From assembly GCA_964470285.1 (NCBI GenBank), contig CAYYBZ010000140.1, positions 1 to 6,115 on the forward strand: a stretch of DNA of 6,115 bases. Reading direction: 5' to 3'. The notes beneath the pieces were generated by a model. The model saw only the letters and a program-made list of their open reading frames with translations, ran no database searches and was not told the origin of the DNA. Positions 1-5,338 of the stretch are shown here, piece after piece; position 1 is the stretch's first letter; the number at the start of each line of letters is the position of its first letter. The position numbers and the translations under genes are program-made. This DNA comes from CAYYBZ01 sp964470285 [NCBI: uncultured Oligoflexia bacterium] (GTDB lineage Bacteria; Bdellovibrionota_G; CAYYBZ01).

Positions 1-762
1 AATGCCGCGACAATTAATCTGACAAGCATCAATTGCTCGAATGTCGGAACTTTCAATGCAAACATTACTATAACCAGCAACGATTCATATGGAAATGGAA
101 CCGTTACCGTTCCGGTTACGCTGACGGTTACAGAATCTTCCACTCCTCCTCAAATCACATGGTCACCGGCCAGCTTCAGCTTAAGCTGTGAGCAAGGCGG
201 TTCTGTCTCTCCGACACCTCAATTAGTCATTGGAAATAGCGGCTCTGAAGCACTTAACTGGAGTGCTTCTGAAAGCGCATTATTCTTTAACCTGAGTACA
301 ACCAGTGGAACAAATGCCGCGACAATTAATCTGACAAGCATCAATTGCTCGAATGTCGGAACTTTCAGTTCAGTTATTACGATAAACAGTAACGATGCTT
401 ACGGCCATGGTACCGTTACCGTTCCGGTTACATTAACGGTTACGGCTTCATCTACACCTCCACAGATTACATGGTCACCGGCAAGTTTCTATTTAACATG
501 TGATATGGGTGGATCGGTAAGTCCTACACCGACCTTAGCCATAGGAAATTTAGGAAGCGAGCAGCTAAACTGGAACCTCTCCGAATCATCCGGTTTCTTC
601 GATCTAAGCGTATCAAGCGGAGTAAATTCAGGCACCGTTAATCTGATAAACTTTAACTGTGCAAATCCCGGCACATATAACGGCAATATTAATATTACAA
701 GCAATGATGCTTACGGCAACTCAAACGTAAACGTGATGGTCATTCTTGTTGTTACTGCTCAG
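1..762 (+). repeat. Tandem 312-bp coding repeats (BACON-like units)
   Basis: The unit is 312 bp (104 codons). Bases 1-55 recur exactly at 313-367; a 20-base block at 100-119 recurs at 412-431; the unit start ACATGGTCACCGGC at 157-170 recurs at 469-482. All three pairs are offset by exactly 312. The third unit (469 to about 762) keeps the protein pattern but has diverged in DNA. At least one more unit must begin upstream of the window. Exact identity that reaches synonymous positions indicates recent duplication or gene conversion between units 1 and 2. Confidence 0.9.
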
Positions 763-1560
763 CCTCCGGCTGCGCCTTCCGGATTGACTTTAACCGTATT
801 AAATCCTTTTGAGATAAAACTCGATTGGACCGATAATTCAAGCGATCCGCAGGAAGATATTTTCAGGATTGAAAGATCGGAAAATGAAGGAGCCAGTTAT
901 TCTCAGATTGCCACTGTAGGAACGAATGTAACAACTTATACCGATACCGGCCTTACCCCGGGCACTTTATATTACTACAGAGTAAGAGCCTATAATTCTT
1001 CGGGCGGAAACTCAGGCTATTGTACCCCTGCAAGTGCGACAACCACTGCTAACGCTGATATTTACCCTATACATGACGGATATATTTCATGGGACAATTA
1101 TTATTATGATTACGGCTTAAGCGATACATGGACTTACCTTAAGGTCGGTAATTATGATTGGTGGGACGGCGAAATATGGACCAATGATAAAGACTGGACG
1201 CTCTTAAAATTTGATCTTACAGATGTTTCAAACTTCGAAACAGCCGCACTTCATCTTTTCCAGATCATGGGAGAGCCGGCTGCGGCTACCTATTGCCCCA
1301 AACTTCATAGAATAAACGACTACGGTACATTTGATATAGGCGATCGTAATCCGACGGGAAAAGTATTCATACAGTCTCTTCCATGTGAAGGCGATGCCAT
1401 AGTAGATGTTACGGCTTACCTTACACCCGGAACAATAAACGCATTCTTCCTTGATGCCAACCACTATTCGTTGGATTACTTACGCTTCAGATACGGTTCA
1501 TTTGAAAATTCAAACTTCGCGCTCAGACCCTATATCTCATTTGACGGCCCGGATAATTAA
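1..1560 (+). CDS. Secreted multi-domain repeat protein (BACON-like repeats, FN3, DNRLRE/CBM96-like C-terminus), 5' end missing
   Basis: Frame 1 is open from the first base to the TAA at 1558-1560 (519 codons visible), so the start and any signal peptide lie upstream. An ATG at 505 falls in the middle of a repeat and is not a credible start. Domains in order: the end of one BACON-like repeat (1-156), a full repeat (157-468) and another (469 to about 762), each opening TWSPASF, carrying one Cys near the start (LSCEQGG, LTCDMGG) and one in the second half (INCSN, FNCAN), and closing on a NDxYGxxxVxVxVxLxVT strand. A fibronectin type III domain follows (about 763-1050; IKLDWTDNS, FRIERS, YYYRVRAYN). 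The last 165 or so residues (from about 1054) resemble the DNRLRE/CBM96 fold: LLKFDLTDV, a Leu-rich strand, IVDVTAYL, FFLDANHYSLDYLRF and a terminal PYISF. Such proteins are exported and usually bind glycans or surfaces; that role is inferred here. No sortase or PorSS-type C-terminal signal is evident. Domain calls are by eye; the overall class is firmer than any ligand. Confidence 0.85.
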   Translation, partial: NAATINLTSINCSNVGTFNANITITSNDSYGNGTVTVPVTLTVTESSTPPQITWSPASFSLSCEQGGSVSPTPQLVIGNSGSEALNWSASESALFFNLSTTSGTNAATINLTSINCSNVGTFSSVITINSNDAYGHGTVTVPVTLTVTASSTPPQITWSPASFYLTCDMGGSVSPTPTLAIGNLGSEQLNWNLSESSGFFDLSVSSGVNSGTVNLINFNCANPGTYNGNINITSNDAYGNSNVNVMVILVVTAQPPAAPSGLTLTVLNPFEIKLDWTDNSSDPQEDIFRIERSENEGASYSQIATVGTNVTTYTDTGLTPGTLYYYRVRAYNSSGGNSGYCTPASATTTANADIYPIHDGYISWDNYYYDYGLSDTWTYLKVGNYDWWDGEIWTNDKDWTLLKFDLTDVSNFETAALHLFQIMGEPAAATYCPKLHRINDYGTFDIGDRNPTGKVFIQSLPCEGDAIVDVTAYLTPGTINAFFLDANHYSLDYLRFRYGSFENSNFALRPYISFDGPDN

Positions 1561-1574
1561 AAGCTGATATGACT

Positions 1575-1614
1575 AGAGCCATGTCTCCTTCTTAAGGGAC
1601 ATGGCTCTTTTTTT
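1575..1614 (+). terminator. Intrinsic terminator of the BACON/FN3 gene
   Basis: An 11-bp perfect stem, AGAGCCATGTC (1575-1585) with GACATGGCTCT (1598-1608), continues after a one-base bulge (1586) as CCTT/AAGG with a three-base loop. A run of seven T ends at 1614. It begins 14 bases after the stop codon. On the minus strand the stem is not followed by a U tract, so it is only a weak stop for the facing gene that ends at 1620. Confidence 0.9.
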
Positions 1615-1619
1615 CTCTA

Positions 1620-1985
1620 TTACTCAGCTGCTACTACATCACCTTCAATCGTTGTGGTTTCAGGGCAGTAAATAACACCTACAAGTGCGCACACAAGACC
1701 GTTTAGAAAGGTCATCTTTTTGCCCACCTTTAAACCCACGACTTTATCACCGGGGGCAATATGAGAAGCAAGCATTTCAGATATATTAGGTTCAGATGTC
1801 GGTACCAATTGAAAAATAAAGTAATGATTCCATACCGATTCTTTAAAATGTTTTTTTACAGGTTCTGAAGTGGGATTGAGCTGAACCTGATTGTTTAGAT
1901 GGGCGCTTGAGAGCTGCATTCTCGCACACGAAGAAAAAGAAAGAATAAACAGTGGTAAAACCAAAGCAACAAATAATTTTTTCAT
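1620..1985 (-). CDS. Bor/TRL-like small lipoprotein
   Basis: A 121-residue protein. A lysine-led signal peptide (MKKLF, then a hydrophobic run) ends at a lipobox FSSC with Cys20. The -3 residue is Phe rather than Leu, a relaxed form tolerated in spirochaetal lipoproteins. The C-terminal half has KVGKKMTFLNGLVCALVGVIYCPE (residues 86-109), which lines up with the TFVNGLLGFITLGIYTP signature of the lambda Bor/Iss lipoprotein family; the upstream KKHFKESVWNHYFIFQL (44-60) matches the HHFFVSGI strand of Bor. Bor-type proteins are small outer-membrane lipoproteins, linked in E. coli to serum resistance; function here is unknown. PTSEP occurs twice (38-42 and 62-66). The ATG at 1985 is preceded by AGAGAGG (1990-1996) at a 4-base gap. 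It lies tail to tail with the BACON gene, with the terminator between them. The family call is from remembered motifs and is moderate; the gene itself is secure. Confidence 0.75.
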   Translation of the reverse strand: MKKLFVALVLPLFILSFSSCARMQLSSAHLNNQVQLNPTSEPVKKHFKESVWNHYFIFQLVPTSEPNISEMLASHIAPGDKVVGLKVGKKMTFLNGLVCALVGVIYCPETTTIEGDVVAAE

Positions 1986-2015
1986 ATAACCTCTCTATTA
2001 TTTAATTGAATGAAC

Positions 2016-2044
2016 AATTTATAGATTGCATCAAATTACGTCAA
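2016..2044 (-). promoter_or_regulatory. Candidate sigma70-type promoter for the Bor-like gene
   Basis: On the minus strand, TTGACG (2039-2044) is followed after 17 bases by TAAATT (2016-2021); the overlapping TATAAA (2018-2023) would give a 15-base spacer. The predicted transcript start near 2009 would leave a leader of about 24 bases carrying the ribosome binding site at 1990-1996. This agrees with the gene being separate from the upstream minus-strand operon, 264 bases away. The region is AT-rich, so chance matches are likely. Confidence 0.4.
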
Positions 2045-2052
2045 ATTTTTAA

Positions 2053-2238
2053 GTAAAAAACGGAACGGAAGACACTTCTAATTGGAACAAATCCTTCGAT
2101 ACCGGCAGCAAGTTAAGCGATGTTATCTGGGCCATTAATATAGATTCAGAAGGCAATATCTATTTTGCAGGGCACGGCACAAACCTTATCGGATCCACCT
2201 CGAGAGACTGGTGGATAAAAAAATTCGTAAGCGAATAA
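2053..2238 (+). pseudogene. C-terminal remnant of a DWWIKKF-type beta-propeller repeat protein
   Basis: This frame encodes 61 residues after an in-frame TAA at 2050-2052, with no ATG, GTG or TTG start that has a ribosome binding site. It reads NGTEDTSNWNKSFD, then IWAINIDSEGNIYFAGHG, then DWWIKKFVSE and stop. This is the pattern of large propeller proteins (SBBP/NHL-like) in which a DWWIKKF-x-G-TEDT-NWNKSFD unit is repeated; the fragment is about one unit, the last. The frame is intact but cannot be expressed on its own, so it looks like the tail of a gene whose body was deleted or replaced, with the break near 2050. It ends 12 bases before the stop of the facing minus-strand gene. A spurious reading frame is unlikely given the clean G-N-I-Y-F-A-G propeller strand. 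Confidence 0.7.
2217..2236 (-). terminator. Weak intrinsic terminator for the minus-strand operon
   Basis: Reading the minus strand, ATTCG (2232-2236), loop CTTA and CGAAT (2223-2227) form a 5-bp hairpin followed by a T run (2217-2223). It starts 13 bases beyond the stop of the 148-residue gene. The stem is short but the U tract is good. It lies inside the last codons of the facing gene remnant. Confidence 0.35.
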
Positions 2239-2249
2239 ATTAGCTTTGC

Positions 2250-2696
2250 CTAAAGGCTTTTCAAGAGATTAACCAACTCAATGGCATTAACCCAATTCTT
2301 TTCGCCTGGGGAAGTAACGACATTTAGAATTTTTTTCATCGCACTGTACCGGTAAGCCGATTTCTTTGATTTAGGATCATGCCTGATTTGAACCTTGACT
2401 ATTTTACCTTTCAATACACCTTTTTTCTTTGACTGCGCCGAGTTAAAAGAACCACGAATACGGGATAAAACATCAAAATCCAGTTTTTTCATTGCTTTTG
2501 CTGTTTTAGGGTAACTGTTAAAATCTACAAGAATCTTTACTTTATTACCGGTAGGTTTTTTAAGAATATTCTCCCAGTAAGGGATCCTTTTCTCTGTCAA
2601 ATTTTTTTTTGCCTTTTCATATCCTGCATCGGCCCTTGCAAATGCAAGGGGAAGTGTTACTAAGCCGAAAAGTAATAAATAAAAAAGTTTTCTCAT
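2250..2696 (-). CDS. Small basic exported protein of unknown family
   Basis: I do not recognise this family. The start is set at the ATG at 2696: GGAG (2702-2705) lies 5 bases upstream. An in-frame TTG at 2711 would add five residues but has no ribosome binding site and would overlap the real one. The protein has 148 residues. It opens with a signal peptide (MRKLF, a Leu-rich core, cleavage probably after AFA or ARA near residues 20-22) and has no lipobox Cys; indeed no Cys anywhere. The mature part is rich in Lys, with KVKILVDFN (52-60), a central basic stretch (RGSFNSAQSKKKG, 81-93), the strand GKIVKVQIRHDP (97-108), and a C-terminal helix-like NWVNAIELVNLLKSL. A periplasmic or envelope location is likely. 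It begins only 22 bases after the 375-residue lipoprotein and is probably co-transcribed with it, which suggests an envelope partner. A strongly basic protein could bind anionic polymers, but nothing here shows that. Confidence 0.75.
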   Translation of the reverse strand: MRKLFYLLLFGLVTLPLAFARADAGYEKAKKNLTEKRIPYWENILKKPTGNKVKILVDFNSYPKTAKAMKKLDFDVLSRIRGSFNSAQSKKKGVLKGKIVKVQIRHDPKSKKSAYRYSAMKKILNVVTSPGEKNWVNAIELVNLLKSL

Positions 2697-2701
2697 AACT
2701 A

Positions 2702-2705
2702 CTCC
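2702..2705 (-). promoter_or_regulatory. Ribosome binding site that decides the start at 2696
   Basis: GGAG on the minus strand sits 5 bases before the ATG at 2694-2696. It falls inside the extension that the upstream TTG (2711) would create, so the ATG start is preferred. Confidence 0.6.
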
Positions 2706-2718
2706 AATCAAAAGAAGA

Positions 2719-3846
2719 TTAAGGACTAACCTTGAATATTACGGCATTATTATCGTTTTTCTCGTCAACTCCAAGTAAATACAAAGAAGAATTTACTACT
2801 TCGACTCCGATCCAGTTAATATCTAAATCCGGAGAATTATATGTGGCAACAGCCGTAAAATTACTGTGATCCGTATCAATTTTGGCTATTGTCTGATGGG
2901 GCGCCCACCTTGCTATTGCCCACAGATATGTTCCGTCATTGCTAAGCCCCCTTATATTTGAGTCAAATTCATAAGAAGCCAGTAAAGGATTGCTTAAGGA
3001 ATTACTGTCAACTTTAAGCATACGATCTTTGCCGGTAAAACGGTTTAATCCGTGCAGCCATAGATTGCTTCCGTCCCATGTTGCGACATCAATCTCAATT
3101 TTATTGCCTATACCGTAACCGGAGGTGTCAACCACATCAAATTCTAAACCCGCCGCATTTCTTTTGGATATTTCGTTACCGCTACCGCAATTGCAGTGTG
3201 CCCAGTAATAGCCTCTTTGATAGCTCTGAATGAATGTATATGCGTTACATCCGGTATTACCAAGGTCAAAAGGGGCGCCCAAAGACCCCACCGAAGGGTC
3301 AAAGGGATAAATCTGACCGCTGTCTTCCTCATCAGTAAACCAAAGATATGTTCCGTCCCAGACTAGATCGGAGTTATTATCGGGTTCAACTGTGAAATCC
3401 CTGTATTCGTTTTCTACCGTAAAATCCATGCATTGAGAATTCTGAGGAATTTCATCGTTAAATTCAAAATTCAAAGAATTCGAATTTTGATCCTTTATAG
3501 TTAAGTTGGAACCGTCTGGTTTTTCGTAGATATATGAGACGGAACCGAAATCCCCGTTAAGCGAAATCTGAAAAGTCGAATCTGTTAAAACCGCGAATAT
3601 CACATCGGTGCAGGCAAGAATTCCTGTTGAGGGATTTTTCAGAATCAAATTTCCCGTGCCGTCTTTATTAAATTGTAAGTATTGTATCCACGCTGCATTT
3701 TCAATGCCTGAAAGATATTTCCCTTCCGAAAGTTTCCATATTCCCGATATTTTACTATTTGATTTTTGGGAATTGAGTAAATCAGTGCCGCATTTTGTAA
3801 CGCTTAAGGATAAAATCAGTATCAGCAATAATTTTAAATATTTCAT
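2719..3846 (-). CDS. Envelope lipoprotein with lipocalin-like N-terminus and propeller repeats (paralogue 2, WAHCxCG family)
   Basis: A 375-residue protein. The signal peptide ends VTKC with Cys19; Lys at -1 is an unusual lipobox, but the equal position of Cys19 in the paralogue supports lipidation. Residues 33-130 look like a lipocalin-type barrel (SGIWKLS, then YLQFNKDGTG), as in lipocalin-like envelope proteins. From about 160 there are five propeller-type units: LVWDGTYLWF (161-170), the unit with YYWAHCNCG (213-221), VATWDGSNLWL (254-264), LSNDGTYLWA (301-310) and the closing strand SSLYLLGVDEKN (353-364). Cys139, the motif WAHCNCG (215-221) and HQTIAKID (317-324) match the neighbour. 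ATG at 3846 has AAGGACGGTGA ending one base closer than usual (GGTG 5 bases upstream). It lies 55 bases downstream of its paralogue and 22 bases before the next gene, so it is likely the middle gene of an operon. No enzyme signature is visible; ligand binding or a structural surface role is inferred. The family as a whole is not one I can name. Confidence 0.85.
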   Translation of the reverse strand: MKYLKLLLILILSLSVTKCGTDLLNSQKSNSKISGIWKLSEGKYLSGIENAAWIQYLQFNKDGTGNLILKNPSTGILACTDVIFAVLTDSTFQISLNGDFGSVSYIYEKPDGSNLTIKDQNSNSLNFEFNDEIPQNSQCMDFTVENEYRDFTVEPDNNSDLVWDGTYLWFTDEEDSGQIYPFDPSVGSLGAPFDLGNTGCNAYTFIQSYQRGYYWAHCNCGSGNEISKRNAAGLEFDVVDTSGYGIGNKIEIDVATWDGSNLWLHGLNRFTGKDRMLKVDSNSLSNPLLASYEFDSNIRGLSNDGTYLWAIARWAPHQTIAKIDTDHSNFTAVATYNSPDLDINWIGVEVVNSSLYLLGVDEKNDNNAVIFKVSP

Positions 3847-3861
3847 TTATTCACCGTCCTT

Positions 3862-3892
3862 AAAAAACTTTCATTTTATTTCAATAATGAAA
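3862..3892 (-). terminator. Possible weak attenuator between the two paralogues
   Basis: In the 55-base gap, the minus strand reads TTTCATT (3886-3892), a 10-base loop, AATGAAA (3869-3875), then G and six T (3862-3867). A competing 6-bp hairpin (ATTTCA/TGAAAT) overlaps it. The stems are all AT and weak, so at most partial read-through control between the two lipoprotein genes is expected. Confidence 0.25.
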
Positions 3893-3901
3893 TTACCGGT
3901 T

Positions 3902-5059
3902 TTAAGGTGTTACTTTTGTTATTACTCCCTTATTTACAGCAGCTTCGTCAAGTCCGAGAAAATAAATATCTGAACCAACCGACGCTATACCCTTCCATTC
4001 AATTCCCGGATAAGGCACTTTGTAGGTTGCCGCGGAAGTAAACCCGGCGGAGTCCGGGTTAATCTTAATAATAAACTGATGTGAATAGAAATCTGTTATT
4101 GCCCAGAAATAAGTTCCGTCCCAGGTGATTGCTTCTAAATCAAAGTTGAATGCAAAAACACCCGATAGAGTAGGTCCCGAAGTATCGACTTTTATAAATT
4201 CGTAATCATCTGTCGTTTCGTTTTGCCCGAATAACCACAGATATGTTCCGTCAAAGGCCATGGAAGCAATGCTTATCTCATGCGATAGATCAGTATCCGT
4301 ATTCAGTGTGGAAGAAACCGCGCCTGCACTGTCTATAAGCTTGGCATCATTCGTGTTCCCGCAATGGCAATGAGCCCAGAACTCTCCTGCCTGATATGCA
4401 TGAATATGCGTATATTGTCCCGCGGCACTTACATCGTAGGCCGATCCTACTTCACCCGTGCTCGGATTAACCGGATAAATTTTCCTCGATTCATTCTCTT
4501 CATACCAAAGCGATGTTCCGTCCCATACTAAATTCGTTTCTTCAACCGGTTCAGGTTCAAGATCCGCAAAGGCTGTCGGCTCTGAAAATTCAAGACATAG
4601 GGCCTCGTCAGGAAGTTCATCCTGTTCTGTAAGTGTAATCGTATTACCGGAATTATCTGTCAAAGTTAAAACCGTATCGTCGGTTTTTTCATAAAAATAA
4701 AGATTACCGCCGCCGAAGGCCTGGTAAAGAACCGGAAATTTATTCACTAGTTTTCTGTCACCTGCGCCGGATGACAGCGCCATTGAAACCGTTGTGTCGT
4801 TAATTACTGAAAATATAAAATCAATTGAAGCAACAATATTTGTTGCTGTGTCTATATGAATTTCATGAGCCGTTCCGTCTTCGTTGAATTGAAAATATTG
4901 AAAAGTAGTAAGGTTTAATCCTGAAAACGAGTCACCCGAAGAAAGCTTATACACCCCTGCTATCTCTTTATTTAAAGACTCGGTATCGGGTACATCCCCG
5001 GAACATGTAATTAAGCTTAGCGCAAAAAAGGCAAGCAAGAAAAACCTTAATAATTGCAT
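3902..5059 (-). CDS. Envelope lipoprotein with lipocalin-like N-terminus and propeller repeats (paralogue 1, WAHCxCG family)
   Basis: A 385-residue protein and the first gene of the probable operon. The signal peptide ends LITC with Cys19, a relaxed lipobox. Residues 33-150 form the lipocalin-like part (AGVYKLSSGDSFSG, YFQFNEDGT), with about 12 extra residues near 100-120 compared with the neighbour. Propeller-type units begin LVWDGTSLWY (177-186), then EFWAHCHCG (226-234), MAFDGTYLWLFG (267-278), ITWDGTYFWAI (311-321) and SDIYFLGLDEA (363-373). It aligns along its whole length with the 375-residue neighbour, sharing Cys19, Cys155, WAHC-x-CG, HQFIIKI and the final TKVTP/FKVSP, so this is a tandem duplication. 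The ATG at 5059 has AAGGAAGGTGA just upstream (GGTG 5 bases before), nearly identical to the site before the paralogue. The His-Cys-x-Cys could bind a metal or form a disulfide; that is inference. No family name can be given with confidence. Confidence 0.85.
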   Translation of the reverse strand: MQLLRFFLLAFFALSLITCSGDVPDTESLNKEIAGVYKLSSGDSFSGLNLTTFQYFQFNEDGTAHEIHIDTATNIVASIDFIFSVINDTTVSMALSSGAGDRKLVNKFPVLYQAFGGGNLYFYEKTDDTVLTLTDNSGNTITLTEQDELPDEALCLEFSEPTAFADLEPEPVEETNLVWDGTSLWYEENESRKIYPVNPSTGEVGSAYDVSAAGQYTHIHAYQAGEFWAHCHCGNTNDAKLIDSAGAVSSTLNTDTDLSHEISIASMAFDGTYLWLFGQNETTDDYEFIKVDTSGPTLSGVFAFNFDLEAITWDGTYFWAITDFYSHQFIIKINPDSAGFTSAATYKVPYPGIEWKGIASVGSDIYFLGLDEAAVNKGVITKVTP

Positions 5060-5106
5060 AGTTTCACCTTCCTTTTGACAGAAAATAAGTTAATTATTCT
5101 TTCATT

Positions 5107-5135
5107 CCAATATTTGATGGTTGGAACTAAGTCAA
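5107..5135 (-). promoter_or_regulatory. Candidate promoter of the three-gene minus-strand operon
   Basis: On the minus strand TTGACT (5130-5135) is one base from the TTGACA consensus. The hexamer 17 bases on is TATTGG (5107-5112), a poor -10. A start near 5100 would give a leader of about 40 bases. The -35 box is convincing, the -10 is not. Confidence 0.3.
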
Positions 5136-5247
5136 GATTTTTAATATGTTATTGATACCTCGAAACCCTGCCATGTAAATTTTTCATTATTTTCGGCCTA
5201 TTATGAAAAAATGTGCCGATTGTCTGTAACATGCATTTCTGAGAAGC

Positions 5248-5266
5248 ATAATTATACTATAATTAT
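5248..5266 (+). promoter_or_regulatory. Perfect 19-bp palindrome over a TATAAT box: possible operator
   Basis: ATAATTATA (5248-5256), a central C, and TATAATTAT (5258-5266) are exact reverse complements. The right arm contains a perfect plus-strand TATAAT (5258-5263), about 75 bases before the start codon of the second BACON gene. The -35 position at a 17-base spacer (ATTTCT) is poor, so if this is the promoter it may need an activator. The sequence is pure A/T apart from the centre, so it could also be chance. Confidence 0.35.
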
Positions 5267-5338
5267 AAGCACTTATCCTTAAGATGAAGGGTATGAATAT
5301 TGCATCGTATTATTATTGAACGTTTTATCGAGGTTATT

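Larger units (their letters stand above)
5060..5338. other. Divergent intergenic region between the lipoprotein operon and the second BACON gene
   Basis: These 279 AT-rich bases separate two genes that are transcribed away from each other, so they must hold both promoters. They contain the ribosome binding site of the minus operon (5065-5074), its candidate promoter, a plus-strand TTGATA (5152-5157) with TGTAAA 16 bases on (5174-5179), two overlapping possible hairpins (5180-5219) and a 19-bp palindrome (5248-5266). Two tiny plus-strand frames (5202-5228, 8 codons; 5284-5319, 11 codons) have no ribosome binding site and are not called. No tRNA or other RNA gene was recognised. Confidence 0.6.

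Noticed and set aside
1-762. Regular repeats as a CRISPR array
   Set aside because: The 312-bp period is in frame, codes for BACON-like domains and has no short repeat with unique spacers.
489-1464. Minus-strand frames of 71 and 78 codons
   Set aside because: They are shadows of the BACON/FN3/DNRLRE coding frame, whose domain patterns are clear.
505-1560. ATG at 505 as the start of a separate 351-residue gene
   Set aside because: The frame is open to base 1 and the ATG lies inside a repeat (TCDMGG aligns with SCEQGG of the previous unit), with no ribosome binding site; it is internal Met.
2242-2261. Plus-strand hairpin AGC-TTT with AAAGGCT followed by four T as a terminator
   Set aside because: The stem is six base pairs with a bulge, the T run is only four, and it overlaps the end of the minus-strand gene; too weak to call.
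2697-2711. TTG at 2711 as the start of the 148-residue gene
   Set aside because: It has no ribosome binding site and would engulf the GGAG that serves the ATG at 2696; the signal peptide is better from the ATG.
3144-3332. Minus-strand frame of 62 codons
   Set aside because: It overlaps the 375-residue lipoprotein in another frame and has no independent support.
3608-3973. Plus-strand frame of 121 codons
   Set aside because: It is antisense to the lipoprotein genes and to the gap between them; the minus-strand frames have signal peptides and matching paralogues.
5284-5319. Eleven-codon frame (MKGMNIASYYY) as a leader peptide
   Set aside because: No ribosome binding site and no run of a regulatory amino acid beyond three Tyr; chance in AT-rich sequence is likely.
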